A DNA stretch of 64,000 bases, from positions 1,247,870 to 1,311,869 of the forward strand of contig NZ_KB851219.1 in assembly GCF_000368265.1 (NCBI RefSeq), written 5' to 3'. This stretch comes from Acinetobacter brisouisimilis. Lineage in GTDB: Bacteria; Pseudomonadota; Gammaproteobacteria; Pseudomonadales; Moraxellaceae. Positions within the stretch are counted from its first letter, which is position 1. The number at the start of each line of letters is the position of its first letter. The notes beneath the pieces are model-generated. The model ran no database searches, was not told where the DNA came from, and was given only the letters and a program-made list of their open reading frames with translations. This document shows positions 45,915 to 55,638 of the stretch, piece by piece. Made by a program: the position numbers and the translations under genes.

Positions 45915-45957
45915 TGTCCATAGTTATCCGCATAATCTGTGGATAACTCTATGGACA
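45915..45957. repeat. Imperfect hairpin containing DnaA-box sequences
   Basis: TGTCCATAG...TTATCC (from 45915) pairs with GGATAA...CTATGGACA (to 45957) with a two-base bulge. The right arm contains TGTGGATAA, the reverse complement of the perfect DnaA box TTATCCACA; the left arm has TTATCCGCA, one mismatch. It lies 14 bases behind the Usp gene and lacks a following T tract. Confidence 0.5.
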
Positions 45958-46021
45958 GAATACTTAAGCTATTTATTTTTATACAAAAAAATCAATTGGT
46001 GATTTTTTGTTACATTCGCTG

Positions 46022-46696
46022 TTATTTGACAATTGCAATCGCAAAACCATCATGCCCTTTACTGCCGACAGTTTGTAAGGCAGTGCATGACAACAAGCGT
46101 GGATGGTCTTTTAATGCACTAAACGTTTCACGAATTCCTTCAATACTCGGTTTATGATTGTCTGGATTAATAATATCGCCTGCACGAATCACATTATCGA
46201 GCACAATAACGGTACCAGAGCGTGAAAATTGTAAACTTAGTTCCAGATACTCTGGGTAGCTTTGCTTGTCGGCATCAATAAAAATAAAATCAAATGGCTG
46301 AGTTTCAGCAGGCAAAGCGCGTAACACATCCGCAGCACGCCCGACTTTAAGTTCAACTTTTACAGGATAATTGGCTTGATCAATATTGTGCTGAGCCATG
46401 GCAGCATGGGTATCTCGCCCTTCAATCGTGAGCAAATAACCATCTTCAGGCAATGCTCGCGCCAACCATGCTGTACTATATGCAGCAAAAGTACCTAATT
46501 CTAAAACACGTTTACAGTGATTCATCTGAATCAGCATTTGCAACAACATGCCTTGATTTGGCGCCACTGCTAAATGGTTGGAAAGACCATGTTCAGTTGT
46601 ATTTTGAATAATTTGTTGCAGTTTTGGATCTTCAGAAATTAAATGTGACTCGATGTATTCATCTAACGCTGTCCACATTTCTTGCATGATTGGCAC
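46022..46696 (-). CDS. Class I SAM-dependent O-methyltransferase
   Basis: A 224-residue cytosolic enzyme of the catechol/caffeoyl-CoA O-methyltransferase type (Methyltransf_3). SAM-binding motif I is RVLELGTFAAYSTAWLARALP. The metal-site Asp lies in FIFIDADKQSYPEYLEL, with VIVLDNVIRAGDI downstream. The ending GHDGFAIAIVK is also typical. It transfers methyl to a catechol-like hydroxyl in a metal-dependent reaction; the substrate is unknown. It is convergent with the Usp gene and separated from the M15-like gene by about 85 bases that include a terminator. Confidence 0.88.
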   Translation of the reverse strand: MPIMQEMWTALDEYIESHLISEDPKLQQIIQNTTEHGLSNHLAVAPNQGMLLQMLIQMNHCKRVLELGTFAAYSTAWLARALPEDGYLLTIEGRDTHAAMAQHNIDQANYPVKVELKVGRAADVLRALPAETQPFDFIFIDADKQSYPEYLELSLQFSRSGTVIVLDNVIRAGDIINPDNHKPSIEGIRETFSALKDHPRLLSCTALQTVGSKGHDGFAIAIVK

Positions 46697-46756
46697 ACCT
46701 TATTTACGATCAGGTCATTGTATACATTTATGCTATGAGTTCAATTTCTCAGAAAA

Positions 46757-46782
46757 AAAAGAGATCAAAATGATCTCTTTTA
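46757..46782 (-). terminator. Terminator overlapping the end of the M15-like gene
   Basis: AAAAGAGATCA and TGATCTCTTTT form a stem around AA, with A and T runs outside. It lies directly at the stop codon of the M15-like gene. Confidence 0.75.
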
Positions 46783-47517
46783 AGCACGAGCTAAGTAGCC
46801 ACTACACATAGAAGAGCTACGACTCAAGTTAGGTCCCCAAGTTCGATAGCCTTGTGTATCAATATGAATTTGCCCTGATGCATACAGTCCCAAGCCCATA
46901 TTCAGGTTTTGCCCATACTGTGTCCAAAACTGACACAACTTGAACTTGGTATTTTCAATAAATGCCAGATCCCTCGGTTGTGGATACTTCTCACCAATGC
47001 GGAAATCGATTGCTGAATTAAATAAATGACGTGAAGAGTTGGCTCCACCTGCACAATGGTTGGTTGGCATGTCACGATAGACCGATGTCACTTCAAAGTC
47101 AGTCAACACTTTGGTTGCAACCAAGTATTTAAACACACGCAATGTGGCAACCTGATTTTCCCATAATTCGCGATTTGGTACGGCGTATTCGGAACTACTA
47201 CATTTTTGCCAGTCACGCGCACTACGCAATAATTCAAACGCTGGAATAATATTGCCCACATGTTGCTGATCTAAAAATTTTTCATATTCATAAGCATGTT
47301 GACGATTATTACCTTGCGCTAGCCACAGATTATAAGAGTCAGGCACAACTTTCGGTGGAACGAGTCGTTCATTGGAGACCTGTTCCTCGGGAATATGGAT
47401 GCGTTTACCCGTTTGTGAATAATTGTAGCCTGTTTGTTGCGTTGTAGTGGTACAGCTCACCAGAAATAACGAAACCACACCTGTGGTGAACAGATGCTTT
47501 GATACAGATTTAATCAT
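46780..47517 (-). CDS. Lipoprotein with M15-type D,D-carboxypeptidase-like domain
   Basis: About 245 residues from the ATG at 47517. The longer frame from a TTG at 47550 lacks support, though neither has a clear ribosome site. A lipoprotein signal (MIKSVSKHLFTTGVVSLFLVSC) ends in lipobox LVSC. The catalytic domain has SSRHLFNSAIDFRIG and the later GQIHIDTQGYRTWG, the H...D...H zinc pattern of peptidase M15_3/YcbK-like enzymes that cut peptidoglycan peptides. Cysteines in WQKCSSS, NHCAGGA and LCQFW may pair in the periplasm. It should act on the cell wall from a membrane anchor; activity is inferred. Confidence 0.78.
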   Translation of the reverse strand: MIKSVSKHLFTTGVVSLFLVSCTTTTQQTGYNYSQTGKRIHIPEEQVSNERLVPPKVVPDSYNLWLAQGNNRQHAYEYEKFLDQQHVGNIIPAFELLRSARDWQKCSSSEYAVPNRELWENQVATLRVFKYLVATKVLTDFEVTSVYRDMPTNHCAGGANSSRHLFNSAIDFRIGEKYPQPRDLAFIENTKFKLCQFWTQYGQNLNMGLGLYASGQIHIDTQGYRTWGPNLSRSSSMCSGYLARA

Positions 47518-47617
47518 TGGAGATAAAAGAGAGGGAGTACAATATAACAATTATTGTAATCCAATTCAGAGTAGCAATATTGAATTTTTTTAAACTAAAT
47601 GTGATTTTTTTGTATAA

Positions 47618-47645
47618 AAAAAGATCAGCAAATGCTGATCTTTTA
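47618..47645. terminator. Terminator behind the ferredoxin gene
   Basis: AAAGATCAGCA (ending 47630) pairs with TGCTGATCTTT (starting 47633), with flanking A and T runs. It sits at the 3' end of the ferredoxin gene on the minus strand and overlaps its stop region. Confidence 0.75.
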
Positions 47646-47648
47646 CAA

Positions 47649-47972
47649 TTATTTTTGTAAATATTGTAATTTATCTGCTTTACCGTTCCACTCTTCACGG
47701 TCTGCTGGCTGTTCACCAATTTGGGTGATGTTCGGCCATTTCTGTGAAAGATCAGCATTCAATTCAATAAATACGTCTTGACCTTCTGGCAACTCATCTT
47801 CTGAGAAAATTGCATTGGCTGGGCATTCTGGTTCACATAGTGCGCAGTCGATACATTCATCAGGGTTAATGACAAGGAAATTTGGACCTTCATAGAAGCA
47901 GTCTACTGGGCATACTTCAACGCAGTCTTGATATTTACATTTAATACAGTTTTCAGTGACAACAAAGGTCAT
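47649..47972 (-). CDS. fdxA: 7Fe ferredoxin FdxA
   Basis: A 107-residue electron carrier with one [3Fe-4S] and one [4Fe-4S] cluster. Cysteines lie at 9, 12, 17, 21 and 25 ([19 protein letters not shown]) and at 40, 43, 46 and 50 ([13 protein letters not shown]), matching the Azotobacter FdI pattern. The tail [23 protein letters not shown] is the family's C-terminal extension. In gammaproteobacteria it often sits beside mutS, as here (168 bases away, same strand). Its redox partners are not evident. Confidence 0.95.
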   Translation of the reverse strand: MTFVVTENCIKCKYQDCVEVCPVDCFYEGPNFLVINPDECIDCALCEPECPANAIFSEDELPEGQDVFIELNADLSQKWPNITQIGEQPADREEWNGKADKLQYLQK

Positions 47973-48140
47973 GGCGACAGCTACCTAAAAAATATGGTTT
48001 CGATCAATTGCGCTATTGTAGGCAAAAAACCCCTGAACAAACAATTCCTTTTATTGATATTAATTATATAAAAGGCTGTTAATTTAAATTAAAACTGATT
48101 GATTCTCATTCACAACCAGTTTTATCTTAAACAAATCGGA

Positions 48141-50783
48141 TTATTCAACAGGCTTTTTGGCTAAAGCTTTTAATTCATACAGTTGTTCAAGTGCCTGACG
48201 TGGCGTCAGGTTATCGACATCAAGCTGTTGTAAGTAATCCAAAGCGGGCGAAGCCACCTCAATTTCAACCGTTTTTTCAACAATTTCAATTTCAGGCTCA
48301 AGCTGCATAAACAAATCATTTTGTACCGAGGTCTGTAAATGTTGTTGCTGCTGCTTTTCCAAAATCTTGAGACGCTTTTGAGCATCCTTAATGACACTCG
48401 CAGGAATCCCCGCCAGTTTTGCCACTTGCAAACCATGACTTTGACTGGCTGGGCCTTGTTGCACTTTATGCAGCAAGATGAGCTGACCATTAAGTTCTTT
48501 TGCCGTGACATGATAGTTGTCAATGCCCGCTTCTTGTGCCAGTTCCGTCAGTTCAAAATAATGCGTGGCAAACAAACATAGACATTTCACCCGCTTGGTC
48601 AAGTCAAGTACACATGCCCACGCCAATGACAACCCATCATAGGTACTGGTTCCGCGCCCGACTTCATCCATGAGCACCAAGGACTGATGTGTTGCATGAT
48701 GTAGAATTTGTGAGGTTTCGGTCATTTCCACCATAAAGGTCGATTTGCCTGTAGACAAATCATCGGCTGAGCCAATACGGGTAAATATACGATCAATTGG
48801 TCCAAGCTGTACTGCCTGTGCAGGGACAAAACTACCGCAATATGCCAGTAAGCTAATCAGTGCAGTTTGGCGCATAAAGGTCGATTTACCACCCATGTTC
48901 GGACCAGTCACAATCGCCATGCGGTGTTGTACATCCAAGAAAGTATCGTTTGGCGTATACGGTGCTTTATTGAGTGCTTCCACCACAGGATGACGACCTG
49001 CTGTGATTTTAATACCAATTTCAGGGCTAAAGCTTGGACGTGTCCATGTGTACAAACGCGCTTGCTCAGCAAAATTACTCAGGATATCAACTTGGGCAAT
49101 TGCCGCACTCATCATCTGTAAATTGGCAATGTTTTGACGCAAGGTTTCAAGTAAGGCTTCAAACAGCATTTTCTCCCGTGCCAACGCCCGTGATTCACTC
49201 GACAGCACTTTATCTTCGAAGCCTTTGAGCTCTGGCGTGATATAACGCTCGGCATTTTTTAAGGTCTGACGGCGAATATAATCAGCAGGTGCTTGCTCGG
49301 CTTGAGCACGCGTCAGTTCAATGTAATAGCCACTGACACGGTTATAGCCAATTTTTAAAGTGTTAATACCTGTGCGTTCACGCTCTTTAATTTCCAGATC
49401 AATCAAAAACTGTCCAGCATGATCACGAATTTGGCGAAGTTCATCGAGTTCAGTATCGTAGCCTTCTGCAATTACATTACCATCACGTAGTAATACAGGT
49501 GGATGTTCAACAATCGCCGCCATCAACTCTTGATGTAATGCTTTAAAGTCACCAAGCTGCTGATCTAATTCATTTAAAAGTACTGATTTTTTAGACTGAA
49601 TCACAGGTTGCAATGCGTGACGTAACAATGGAATTTGCGCACAGGCATGACGTAACTGCACCAGATCACGCGGGCGTGCGCTACCAAGTGCCACACGGCT
49701 CAACACACGTTCAATATCGCCAATTTCTTTCAGCACTAAACGTACAGGCGTTTCATGGTAGCCTTGCAACAATTGCTCAATCGCATCTAAACGCTGATCA
49801 AGCAAGACGGTATCACGAATTGGTTGCATCAAAGTACGGCTGAGCAAACGTCCGCCCATTGCCGTCTGGCAATGATTAATCAGTTGAAATAATGAAGTAC
49901 CATGTTCAAATAACGGCTCAATAATTTCCAAGTTACGACGTGTCACAGGGTCAAGCGCAATAAAATCACTCGATTGTTCCAGTTGAATGGAACGGATATG
50001 TGGCAGCGCGGTTTTTTGAGTTTCTTTAGCGTAGTGAATCAATGCTGCAGCAGCAGCTTTCGCTAAGGGTAAATGGTCAATCCCAAATCCCGACAATGTT
50101 GCCACTGCAAACTGGTCACATAAGGTTTTTTGGGCATTATTTAAATTGAAATCGACATTTGGACGTTTGGTAATTGGGCAGTCCAGTTGTTTTTTAATGA
50201 CTTCTAAAATGTTTTGATCAACCAGATCTTCATCAATCACAATTTCACTTGGCATCAGGCGTGCCAAATCAATCGGTAATTGCTCAGCCGTGTAAGTTTG
50301 TTGTTGGACTTTAAAAATACTGGCACTTAAATCCAGTAAGGCAATCCCGATCTGGTTTTGCTGGATACACAATGCCACCAAGTTCGAAGATTGGTAACTT
50401 CCAAGTAAAGCATCATCGGTCAACGTCCCTGGCGTTAAAATACGCACCACTTTACGTTCTACAGGACCCTTACCTGTCACCTCACCAACCTGTTCGCAGA
50501 TAGCAACTGTTTCGCCTGCTTTAACCAAACGCGCCAGATAGCCTTCCGCAGCATGGTATGGTACACCCGCCATTGGAATTGGTTCACCATTGGTTTTGCC
50601 ACGATGCGTTAAGGTAATCCCGAGTAATTTTGCGGCTTTTCGGGCATCGTTAAAAAATAATTCGTAGAAATCCCCCATGCGGTAAAATACTAAAGCATGT
50701 GGATGCGCCATTTTTACTTTTAGGTATTGCTGCATCATTGGGGTATGGGAGGAAAGATCAGCCATGATTTTACTGTCTGTCAT
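48141..50783 (-). CDS. mutS: DNA mismatch repair protein MutS
   Basis: Recognises mismatches and recruits MutL. The 880 residues are the usual length. The mismatch-contact motif [11 protein letters not shown] is near the N-terminus (Phe-x-Glu). The lever and clamp region includes [16 protein letters not shown]. The ATPase has Walker [27 protein letters not shown] (Walker B and signature) and [11 protein letters not shown] short C-terminal tetramerisation segment ends [21 protein letters not shown]. It appears intact, so the strain should not be a mutator on this account. Confidence 0.97.
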   Translation of the reverse strand: MTDSKIMADLSSHTPMMQQYLKVKMAHPHALVFYRMGDFYELFFNDARKAAKLLGITLTHRGKTNGEPIPMAGVPYHAAEGYLARLVKAGETVAICEQVGEVTGKGPVERKVVRILTPGTLTDDALLGSYQSSNLVALCIQQNQIGIALLDLSASIFKVQQQTYTAEQLPIDLARLMPSEIVIDEDLVDQNILEVIKKQLDCPITKRPNVDFNLNNAQKTLCDQFAVATLSGFGIDHLPLAKAAAAALIHYAKETQKTALPHIRSIQLEQSSDFIALDPVTRRNLEIIEPLFEHGTSLFQLINHCQTAMGGRLLSRTLMQPIRDTVLLDQRLDAIEQLLQGYHETPVRLVLKEIGDIERVLSRVALGSARPRDLVQLRHACAQIPLLRHALQPVIQSKKSVLLNELDQQLGDFKALHQELMAAIVEHPPVLLRDGNVIAEGYDTELDELRQIRDHAGQFLIDLEIKERERTGINTLKIGYNRVSGYYIELTRAQAEQAPADYIRRQTLKNAERYITPELKGFEDKVLSSESRALAREKMLFEALLETLRQNIANLQMMSAAIAQVDILSNFAEQARLYTWTRPSFSPEIGIKITAGRHPVVEALNKAPYTPNDTFLDVQHRMAIVTGPNMGGKSTFMRQTALISLLAYCGSFVPAQAVQLGPIDRIFTRIGSADDLSTGKSTFMVEMTETSQILHHATHQSLVLMDEVGRGTSTYDGLSLAWACVLDLTKRVKCLCLFATHYFELTELAQEAGIDNYHVTAKELNGQLILLHKVQQGPASQSHGLQVAKLAGIPASVIKDAQKRLKILEKQQQQHLQTSVQNDLFMQLEPEIEIVEKTVEIEVASPALDYLQQLDVDNLTPRQALEQLYELKALAKKPVE

Positions 50784-51180
50784 ATCAATTCATGCCTTTA
50801 AAATTTCAAAATTAAAATGCGTAAAAATTTGGCTTACCGACCAATACAAGTGGCGCATTTTAGCAAAAACTTATTGCTTGCCACACCGTAAAGCGAAATT
50901 ATCTCAACAAATGCTTTTTAAAACCGCTGCTTTTAAAAGCATTTAAAAATAATGAATAAATACAGTTTTTAGCACTACTTGATTGAAGCCTAAGCACGCA
51001 GCTCGTCAAAAAGTAGCAATGATATGAAATAGACGATTTACCTGAAGAAAAGCAAGCAACGCAAAAGCATGTATTTAAAATAAAGACGACAAATAACTAC
51101 GGGCCAATGTATGTATCTGTTATTGAGTTAAATGAGATCGCCAGAAAACATCAGCTTTCTGGCAATTCACATTTTAAATC
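50784..51180. other. 397-bp gap between mutS and the PepSY reductase
   Basis: No gene recognised. The one element visible is an inverted repeat GCCAGAAA (51140-51147) with TTTCTGGC (51156-51163). It is a weak terminator candidate for the reductase gene that ends at 51181 on the minus strand. The mutS promoter should lie at the left end. Confidence 0.4.
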
Positions 51181-53754
51181 TTAATAAACATCACGGCGGT
51201 AACGCCCTGCATCACGTAACTGCTGCAATAGCTCTGTACCTAAAATTTCTTCTAAAGCATGGTCAACATCGGTTGCCATACCCTGAATACTGCCGCAAAC
51301 ATAAAGTACCGCACCGTCAGCAATCCAGTTTTTTAATAATTCAGCTTGCTCACGTAAGCGGTGATGAACATATTGTTTTTCAGCCTGATCTCTGGAAAAA
51401 GCCAGATCCAAGTGTTGCAACATACCTTCAGCTTGCCAAGCATCTAGCTGTTGTTGATAAAAATAATCATGCTCACGCTGACGCTCACCAAAAATCAGCC
51501 AGTTACGCCCACGATTTTGCTGGATGCGCTGTTTCAATAAACTTAATAAACCTGCAATGCCTGTCCCATTACCAATACAAATGATAGGTCGGTCATCTTC
51601 AAGCAGATGGAATGATGGATTACTGCGAATCACAATCGCCATCTCTTGACCAATAACACTATGCTGAGTCAACCAGCCTGAACCTAAACCAAGTTGGCCC
51701 TGAGCATTTGACTGCTGGCGTACCACCAACTGTAGACACTGTTGCTCAGGAATACTGGCGATTGAATACTCACGTCTTGGCAGTTCGGGTAATTGTTCGA
51801 GCAATTCATCCAACGTGGCATAAGCACAAATGGGTTGGGTTAAATCTTTGCTACGTAACACTTCAAAAATCGTCTTACCTTGACTGGTGAGGCTTTCTGC
51901 TGAAATAGCTTGTTGCTGTAAAAATTGCTGAATACGTTCAACGCTATTTTGTGGTTGGATTTCAGCGATATCCCCCGCCTGCCATGTCACATCGGCTGTG
52001 GTTTGCAATTCCAGATGAAAGGCTGACGCACCTAGACTATTTGGATTCAGTAATTCACGTTTGCTCAGCGCCCAGGTTTCAAATTGCTTTTTGATTTCAA
52101 CTTGCTGAACATCACTTGCCGTGACTTCTGCTAAAGCGTCATACCACTGCTGAATCTCTTTTGGATTGGCATTATTGACTTCAATTAACTTAAATAAAGG
52201 ATTCGCACCTTGTCGAGCCAACCATGTATCCACTGCATGACCAAACTGGCAGAAACTTTCAGGGTACTCTTTAGACCCCAAAGCCAGCACCGCATAGTTT
52301 AACTGAGCCAAATCTGCACGACGCTTCATCAATTTTTTACTGAAACCAACAGCCAGATCAGGTGCCGAACCTGTACCATAAGTACTGACAATAAACAGTG
52401 CCTGCTGGGCTTGTTGCAAATCTTGAGCTGTTAACTGCTGTACAGATTTGACCGCAACGACATAGCCTGCCTGTTGCAAAGACTTGGCTGTTGCCAAAGC
52501 CAATTGTTCAGCCGTGCCTGTTTGAGTTGCGTAGCTAATCAGCCATGCCTGCTCAGTCAATACTGCATGTTCTGATCCTAAATCACCACGTGCCGCCTGA
52601 GTCAGACGTTTTTGCTTACGACGTTTTAGATACAACATCCAGCCTGTAACAAAGAATAATGGCATTGCCAGTGCTGCTAGCATGGCAATGAATTGATATA
52701 CAGGACCAAAGAAACTGCCACGATGCACAGGCAACATGCTCGACATGATTTTCTCATTGAGCTTTTTATTGGCATACAAATCAACTTTTTCCAGTTGATT
52801 ATTTTTGAGATTAAATACGGCGCTGTTACGTGCACGTTCATTTTGTGGAATTGCATCAACAAATGAAATTTTTACTCGCCCATCTGCCTGCTGCGGCACG
52901 GTGAAAGTCACACTCGAATAATCACGTGCAATCTGAGCATTAAAACCTGCCCATGCTTGGTTTAATTGCTGCTGAACCAATACATTTGACAATGTTGAAC
53001 CTTGCTGTTCAGCGTCTGTACCGCGTTGCTGCATCCCTTTTGCTGGGCGCCCCTCAGGCTTCTCCTTTCCTCCGACACGAGTATTTTCCACACCCATGAC
53101 TTTAAACATACCTGCACGCCACCAGTCATACGACCAGAATAGTCCTGTGCATGCAAACGTCAGATAAAACACCATGACCCATGTACCGACCACCGCATGC
53201 AAATCCCACAAAAAATTACGTCCTTTCAGGTGTGGTTTAATAGCAAGCCATTGTTTAAAAGAATGCTTTTTGGGAAATCGTAAATACAAACCACTGAGCA
53301 CAAAGAAAATCAGAATCAGAGCACTGGCACCCGTCAATTGCTTACCAAATTCGCCAACGGTCAAAGTGCGGTGAAACTGCTCAATAAAACGGAAAAATGC
53401 CTGCCCCTTAATTTCAGGGAGAACTTCAGCCGTATATGGGTTGACCATCATGTCATAACCACGACGCTCACCTTGTTTTTGGATATTGACCACCGAAGAT
53501 TCTGTCGGTGACTTGGTCACACTGATACTATTGATTTCTATCTTAGGTTGCTGCTGTTTAAAATGAAAAAATAATTCACTAGGTGTCAGTTTGGCGCGTG
53601 GCTGCTCTGTCACATTATAACTTTCTGGATTAATCAGCTTGGTTATTTGTGGCTGATAGGAAAAAATAGCACCACTGACAGCCATGAGTGACAAAATCAG
53701 ACCTGCGGTGATACCCAAAAACCAGTGAATCTGGAACAGTGTTTTTTTCAGCAT
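51181..53754 (-). CDS. PepSY-domain membrane flavoprotein reductase (flavodoxin + FNR)
   Basis: An 857-residue inner-membrane protein. The N-terminal part is a PepSY_TM unit with four transmembrane helices (about 12-34, 142-160, 190-208, 352-376) and periplasmic loops. HWFLGITAGL and DLHAVVGTWVMVFYLTFACTG supply histidines that could bind haem. A flavodoxin domain (404-545, SYATQTGTAEQLALATA) and a ferredoxin-reductase domain follow (about 565-857, RREYSIASIP for FAD and CIGNGTGIAGLLSLL for NADP). Electrons should flow from NADPH through FAD and FMN to a periplasmic acceptor, as in siderophore-iron reductases. Divergent from the PadR-SIP gene; iron reduction is inferred from both. Confidence 0.85.
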   Translation of the reverse strand: MLKKTLFQIHWFLGITAGLILSLMAVSGAIFSYQPQITKLINPESYNVTEQPRAKLTPSELFFHFKQQQPKIEINSISVTKSPTESSVVNIQKQGERRGYDMMVNPYTAEVLPEIKGQAFFRFIEQFHRTLTVGEFGKQLTGASALILIFFVLSGLYLRFPKKHSFKQWLAIKPHLKGRNFLWDLHAVVGTWVMVFYLTFACTGLFWSYDWWRAGMFKVMGVENTRVGGKEKPEGRPAKGMQQRGTDAEQQGSTLSNVLVQQQLNQAWAGFNAQIARDYSSVTFTVPQQADGRVKISFVDAIPQNERARNSAVFNLKNNQLEKVDLYANKKLNEKIMSSMLPVHRGSFFGPVYQFIAMLAALAMPLFFVTGWMLYLKRRKQKRLTQAARGDLGSEHAVLTEQAWLISYATQTGTAEQLALATAKSLQQAGYVVAVKSVQQLTAQDLQQAQQALFIVSTYGTGSAPDLAVGFSKKLMKRRADLAQLNYAVLALGSKEYPESFCQFGHAVDTWLARQGANPLFKLIEVNNANPKEIQQWYDALAEVTASDVQQVEIKKQFETWALSKRELLNPNSLGASAFHLELQTTADVTWQAGDIAEIQPQNSVERIQQFLQQQAISAESLTSQGKTIFEVLRSKDLTQPICAYATLDELLEQLPELPRREYSIASIPEQQCLQLVVRQQSNAQGQLGLGSGWLTQHSVIGQEMAIVIRSNPSFHLLEDDRPIICIGNGTGIAGLLSLLKQRIQQNRGRNWLIFGERQREHDYFYQQQLDAWQAEGMLQHLDLAFSRDQAEKQYVHHRLREQAELLKNWIADGAVLYVCGSIQGMATDVDHALEEILGTELLQQLRDAGRYRRDVY

Positions 53755-54153
53755 ATTATTTATTGGATAGGTTCATTAAAATTGAAATAAATTATACCGA
53801 ACATCTATGTAAATAATATGGATTTACATTCTCATTTAGAAAGATAATAAGAATTGCTCATAACTCACAGCTCAAGCAACCTACCAGTGAGATGAGAGCT
53901 ATTCATTTCGCTCTGATATCAGCTGATGTTTCTCTCCTCAAAAGACCAGTTTCTCCACAATACATAGATATACAAAGATCGGTGGGTGGTAAATAACATA
54001 CTCCGTATTTTTGAATATTTCTGTTCATTTTAGTTGTTACTTTTATTGCACATAAGCAATGTGACAACTCAGATCCTCCAAAAAATCTAGCAGCATATTT
54101 GGCTACATCTTGTCACATTTTAAAGCTAGGCTCGGGTTCAGATTCAAATAAAT

Positions 54154-54173
54154 AAAATAGATATATCTTTTTT
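54154..54173. promoter_or_regulatory. Palindromic operator 1 of the PadR-SIP gene
   Basis: AAAATAGATATATCTTTTTT is a near-perfect palindrome with core AGATATATCT (54159-54168), repeated 27 bp downstream. It is probably bound by the adjacent PadR domain. Confidence 0.6.
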
Positions 54174-54180
54174 ATTGTGT

Positions 54181-54200
54181 AAAATAGATATATCTATTTT
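54181..54200. promoter_or_regulatory. Palindromic operator 2 of the PadR-SIP gene
   Basis: AAAATAGATATATCTATTTT is a perfect 20-bp palindrome ending 18 bases before the start codon. A repressor bound here would block transcription or translation initiation, consistent with autoregulation. Confidence 0.65.
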
Positions 54201-54217
54201 TTATTTCTAGTCTTCCT

Positions 54218-55525
54218 ATGCGTGGTAAATCCAATCACAAAGGTTTTGGGCATGGCGGTTTACGCTGGGTGGTCTTGCATCTGATTGCCCAAAAACCTCG
54301 TCATGGCTATGAGCTGATCAAAGCCATCCAAGAAATGACCAACGGCAACTACAGCCCAAGTGCAGGTATGGTCTACCCCTTACTTGCTGAATTACAGGAA
54401 AAACAACTGATTCGCATGCAAGCCTGTGCGGAAGATGCGCGTAAACAAAGTTATCAAATGACTGAACTTGGTCATCAGGTGATCGATGCATATAAAGAGC
54501 ATATTCAGGAAATCTTGAACCGAATCAACATTCGTTCACAACAACCAGCGTTGGTTATCGATACTTTACATGTGCTTAAAAAACAGGTGCGTGAAGTATT
54601 GGCAGGTCGCCCACTGAATGCAGAAGAAGCAGAGATTTTTGTCAATGCACTCCAAACCGCTGCGACGACATTACAACAACTAAAACAGGATGCAACAGTG
54701 ACAACAACTACAGCAACGCTCGATAAAAAACCTTACCGTGTGCGCCATCACCTCAAATTTCGTATTGTGACAGTACAAGAAGTTCTTCAAATTAGCCCAA
54801 GCCTGATTCGCATTGTATTTCAAGGTGAAGATCTCGCCGATTTTAAAAGCGACAGTTTTGATGACCATGTCAAACTGTTCTTCCCAGATACAGCAACAGG
54901 ACATTTGGTCAAACCTGAAATGACTGAACAAGGCTTAAAATTTGCCGATGACATTAAACCGATTGCACGTGACTACACCCCGCGCCTGTTTGACCTAGAT
55001 GCCAAAACCTTAACGATCGATTTTGTGATTCATGATGCAGGTCCTGCAACCAAATGGGCACAACATGCAAATATTGGCGATCAAATTGCCATCGGTGGCC
55101 CTCGTGGTTCAATGGTCATTCCAATGGTATATCAACATTATGTCTTGATGGGTGATGACACTGCCTTACCTGCAATTGCACGGCGTTTAGAGGAACTCCC
55201 TGCATCGGCTCAGGCAACAGTGATTATCGAAGTGAATTCGCCAGCCGATGAAATTGTTCTGGATTCGGCGGCTAAAGTTCAGATCACTTGGTTGCACCGT
55301 AAAGGTCAAGCCAGTGGTCAGGTGACTTTATTTCAGCAAGCATTACAAAATCTGTCTTTGCCACAACAGGATTATTTTATCTGGCTGGCCGCAGAAACTC
55401 AGGTCGCACGCCAGTTGCGTAAAATACTGGTCGAACAGTATCAGGTAGCGAAGCATGCGATTAAAGCGGCAGGTTACTGGCAACATGGTGCATCGAGCGC
55501 GCATACAGTCATTGATGACGAATAA
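54218..55525 (+). CDS. Fusion of PadR-family regulator and siderophore-interacting (ferric reductase) protein
   Basis: A 435-residue protein. Residues 1-90 are a PadR winged helix (GGLRWVVLHLIAQKPRHGYEL, then NYSPSAGMVYPLLAELQEKQLI), with helices to about 160 for dimerisation and histidines near the N-terminus (NHKGFGHGG). Residues 180-430 are a SIP-type flavin reductase: IRIVFQGEDLADF, the FAD motif RDYTPRLFD, GPATKWAQHANIGD, GPRGS and the ending AAGYWQHG. In E. coli these are separate divergent genes (YqjI, a nickel- and iron-linked repressor, and YqjH, a ferric reductase); here they are one chain. DNA binding may respond to flavin redox state or metal. No Shine-Dalgarno is seen before 54218. 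Confidence 0.88.
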   Translation: MRGKSNHKGFGHGGLRWVVLHLIAQKPRHGYELIKAIQEMTNGNYSPSAGMVYPLLAELQEKQLIRMQACAEDARKQSYQMTELGHQVIDAYKEHIQEILNRINIRSQQPALVIDTLHVLKKQVREVLAGRPLNAEEAEIFVNALQTAATTLQQLKQDATVTTTTATLDKKPYRVRHHLKFRIVTVQEVLQISPSLIRIVFQGEDLADFKSDSFDDHVKLFFPDTATGHLVKPEMTEQGLKFADDIKPIARDYTPRLFDLDAKTLTIDFVIHDAGPATKWAQHANIGDQIAIGGPRGSMVIPMVYQHYVLMGDDTALPAIARRLEELPASAQATVIIEVNSPADEIVLDSAAKVQITWLHRKGQASGQVTLFQQALQNLSLPQQDYFIWLAAETQVARQLRKILVEQYQVAKHAIKAAGYWQHGASSAHTVIDDE

Positions 55526-55638
55526 GTTTTTTCATCGTTATCTTCTGATTCTAGACTCCCAAAACCTGAGTTGCTGATATGTGATGAACCAATCCAGCAT
55601 CAGTAGCGTCACAGTCATCTTTTATTTTGGTATTTCTC

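Larger units (their letters stand above)
53755..54217. other. 463-bp divergent promoter region, reductase / PadR-SIP
   Basis: No gene. It contains the start region of both divergent genes. Two palindromes at the right end are listed separately. Weak Fur-like stretches occur near 53820-53860 (for example AGATAATAAGAATT) but match the consensus poorly. Confidence 0.45.

Noticed and set aside
45915..45957. Replication origin suggested by DnaA boxes
   Set aside because: Only two boxes, and no dnaA, dnaN or gyrB genes or AT-rich unwinding element nearby.
53820..53870. Fur box upstream of the PepSY reductase
   Set aside because: The best 7-1-7 alignments reach only about 9 of 14 positions, which AT-rich DNA gives by chance.
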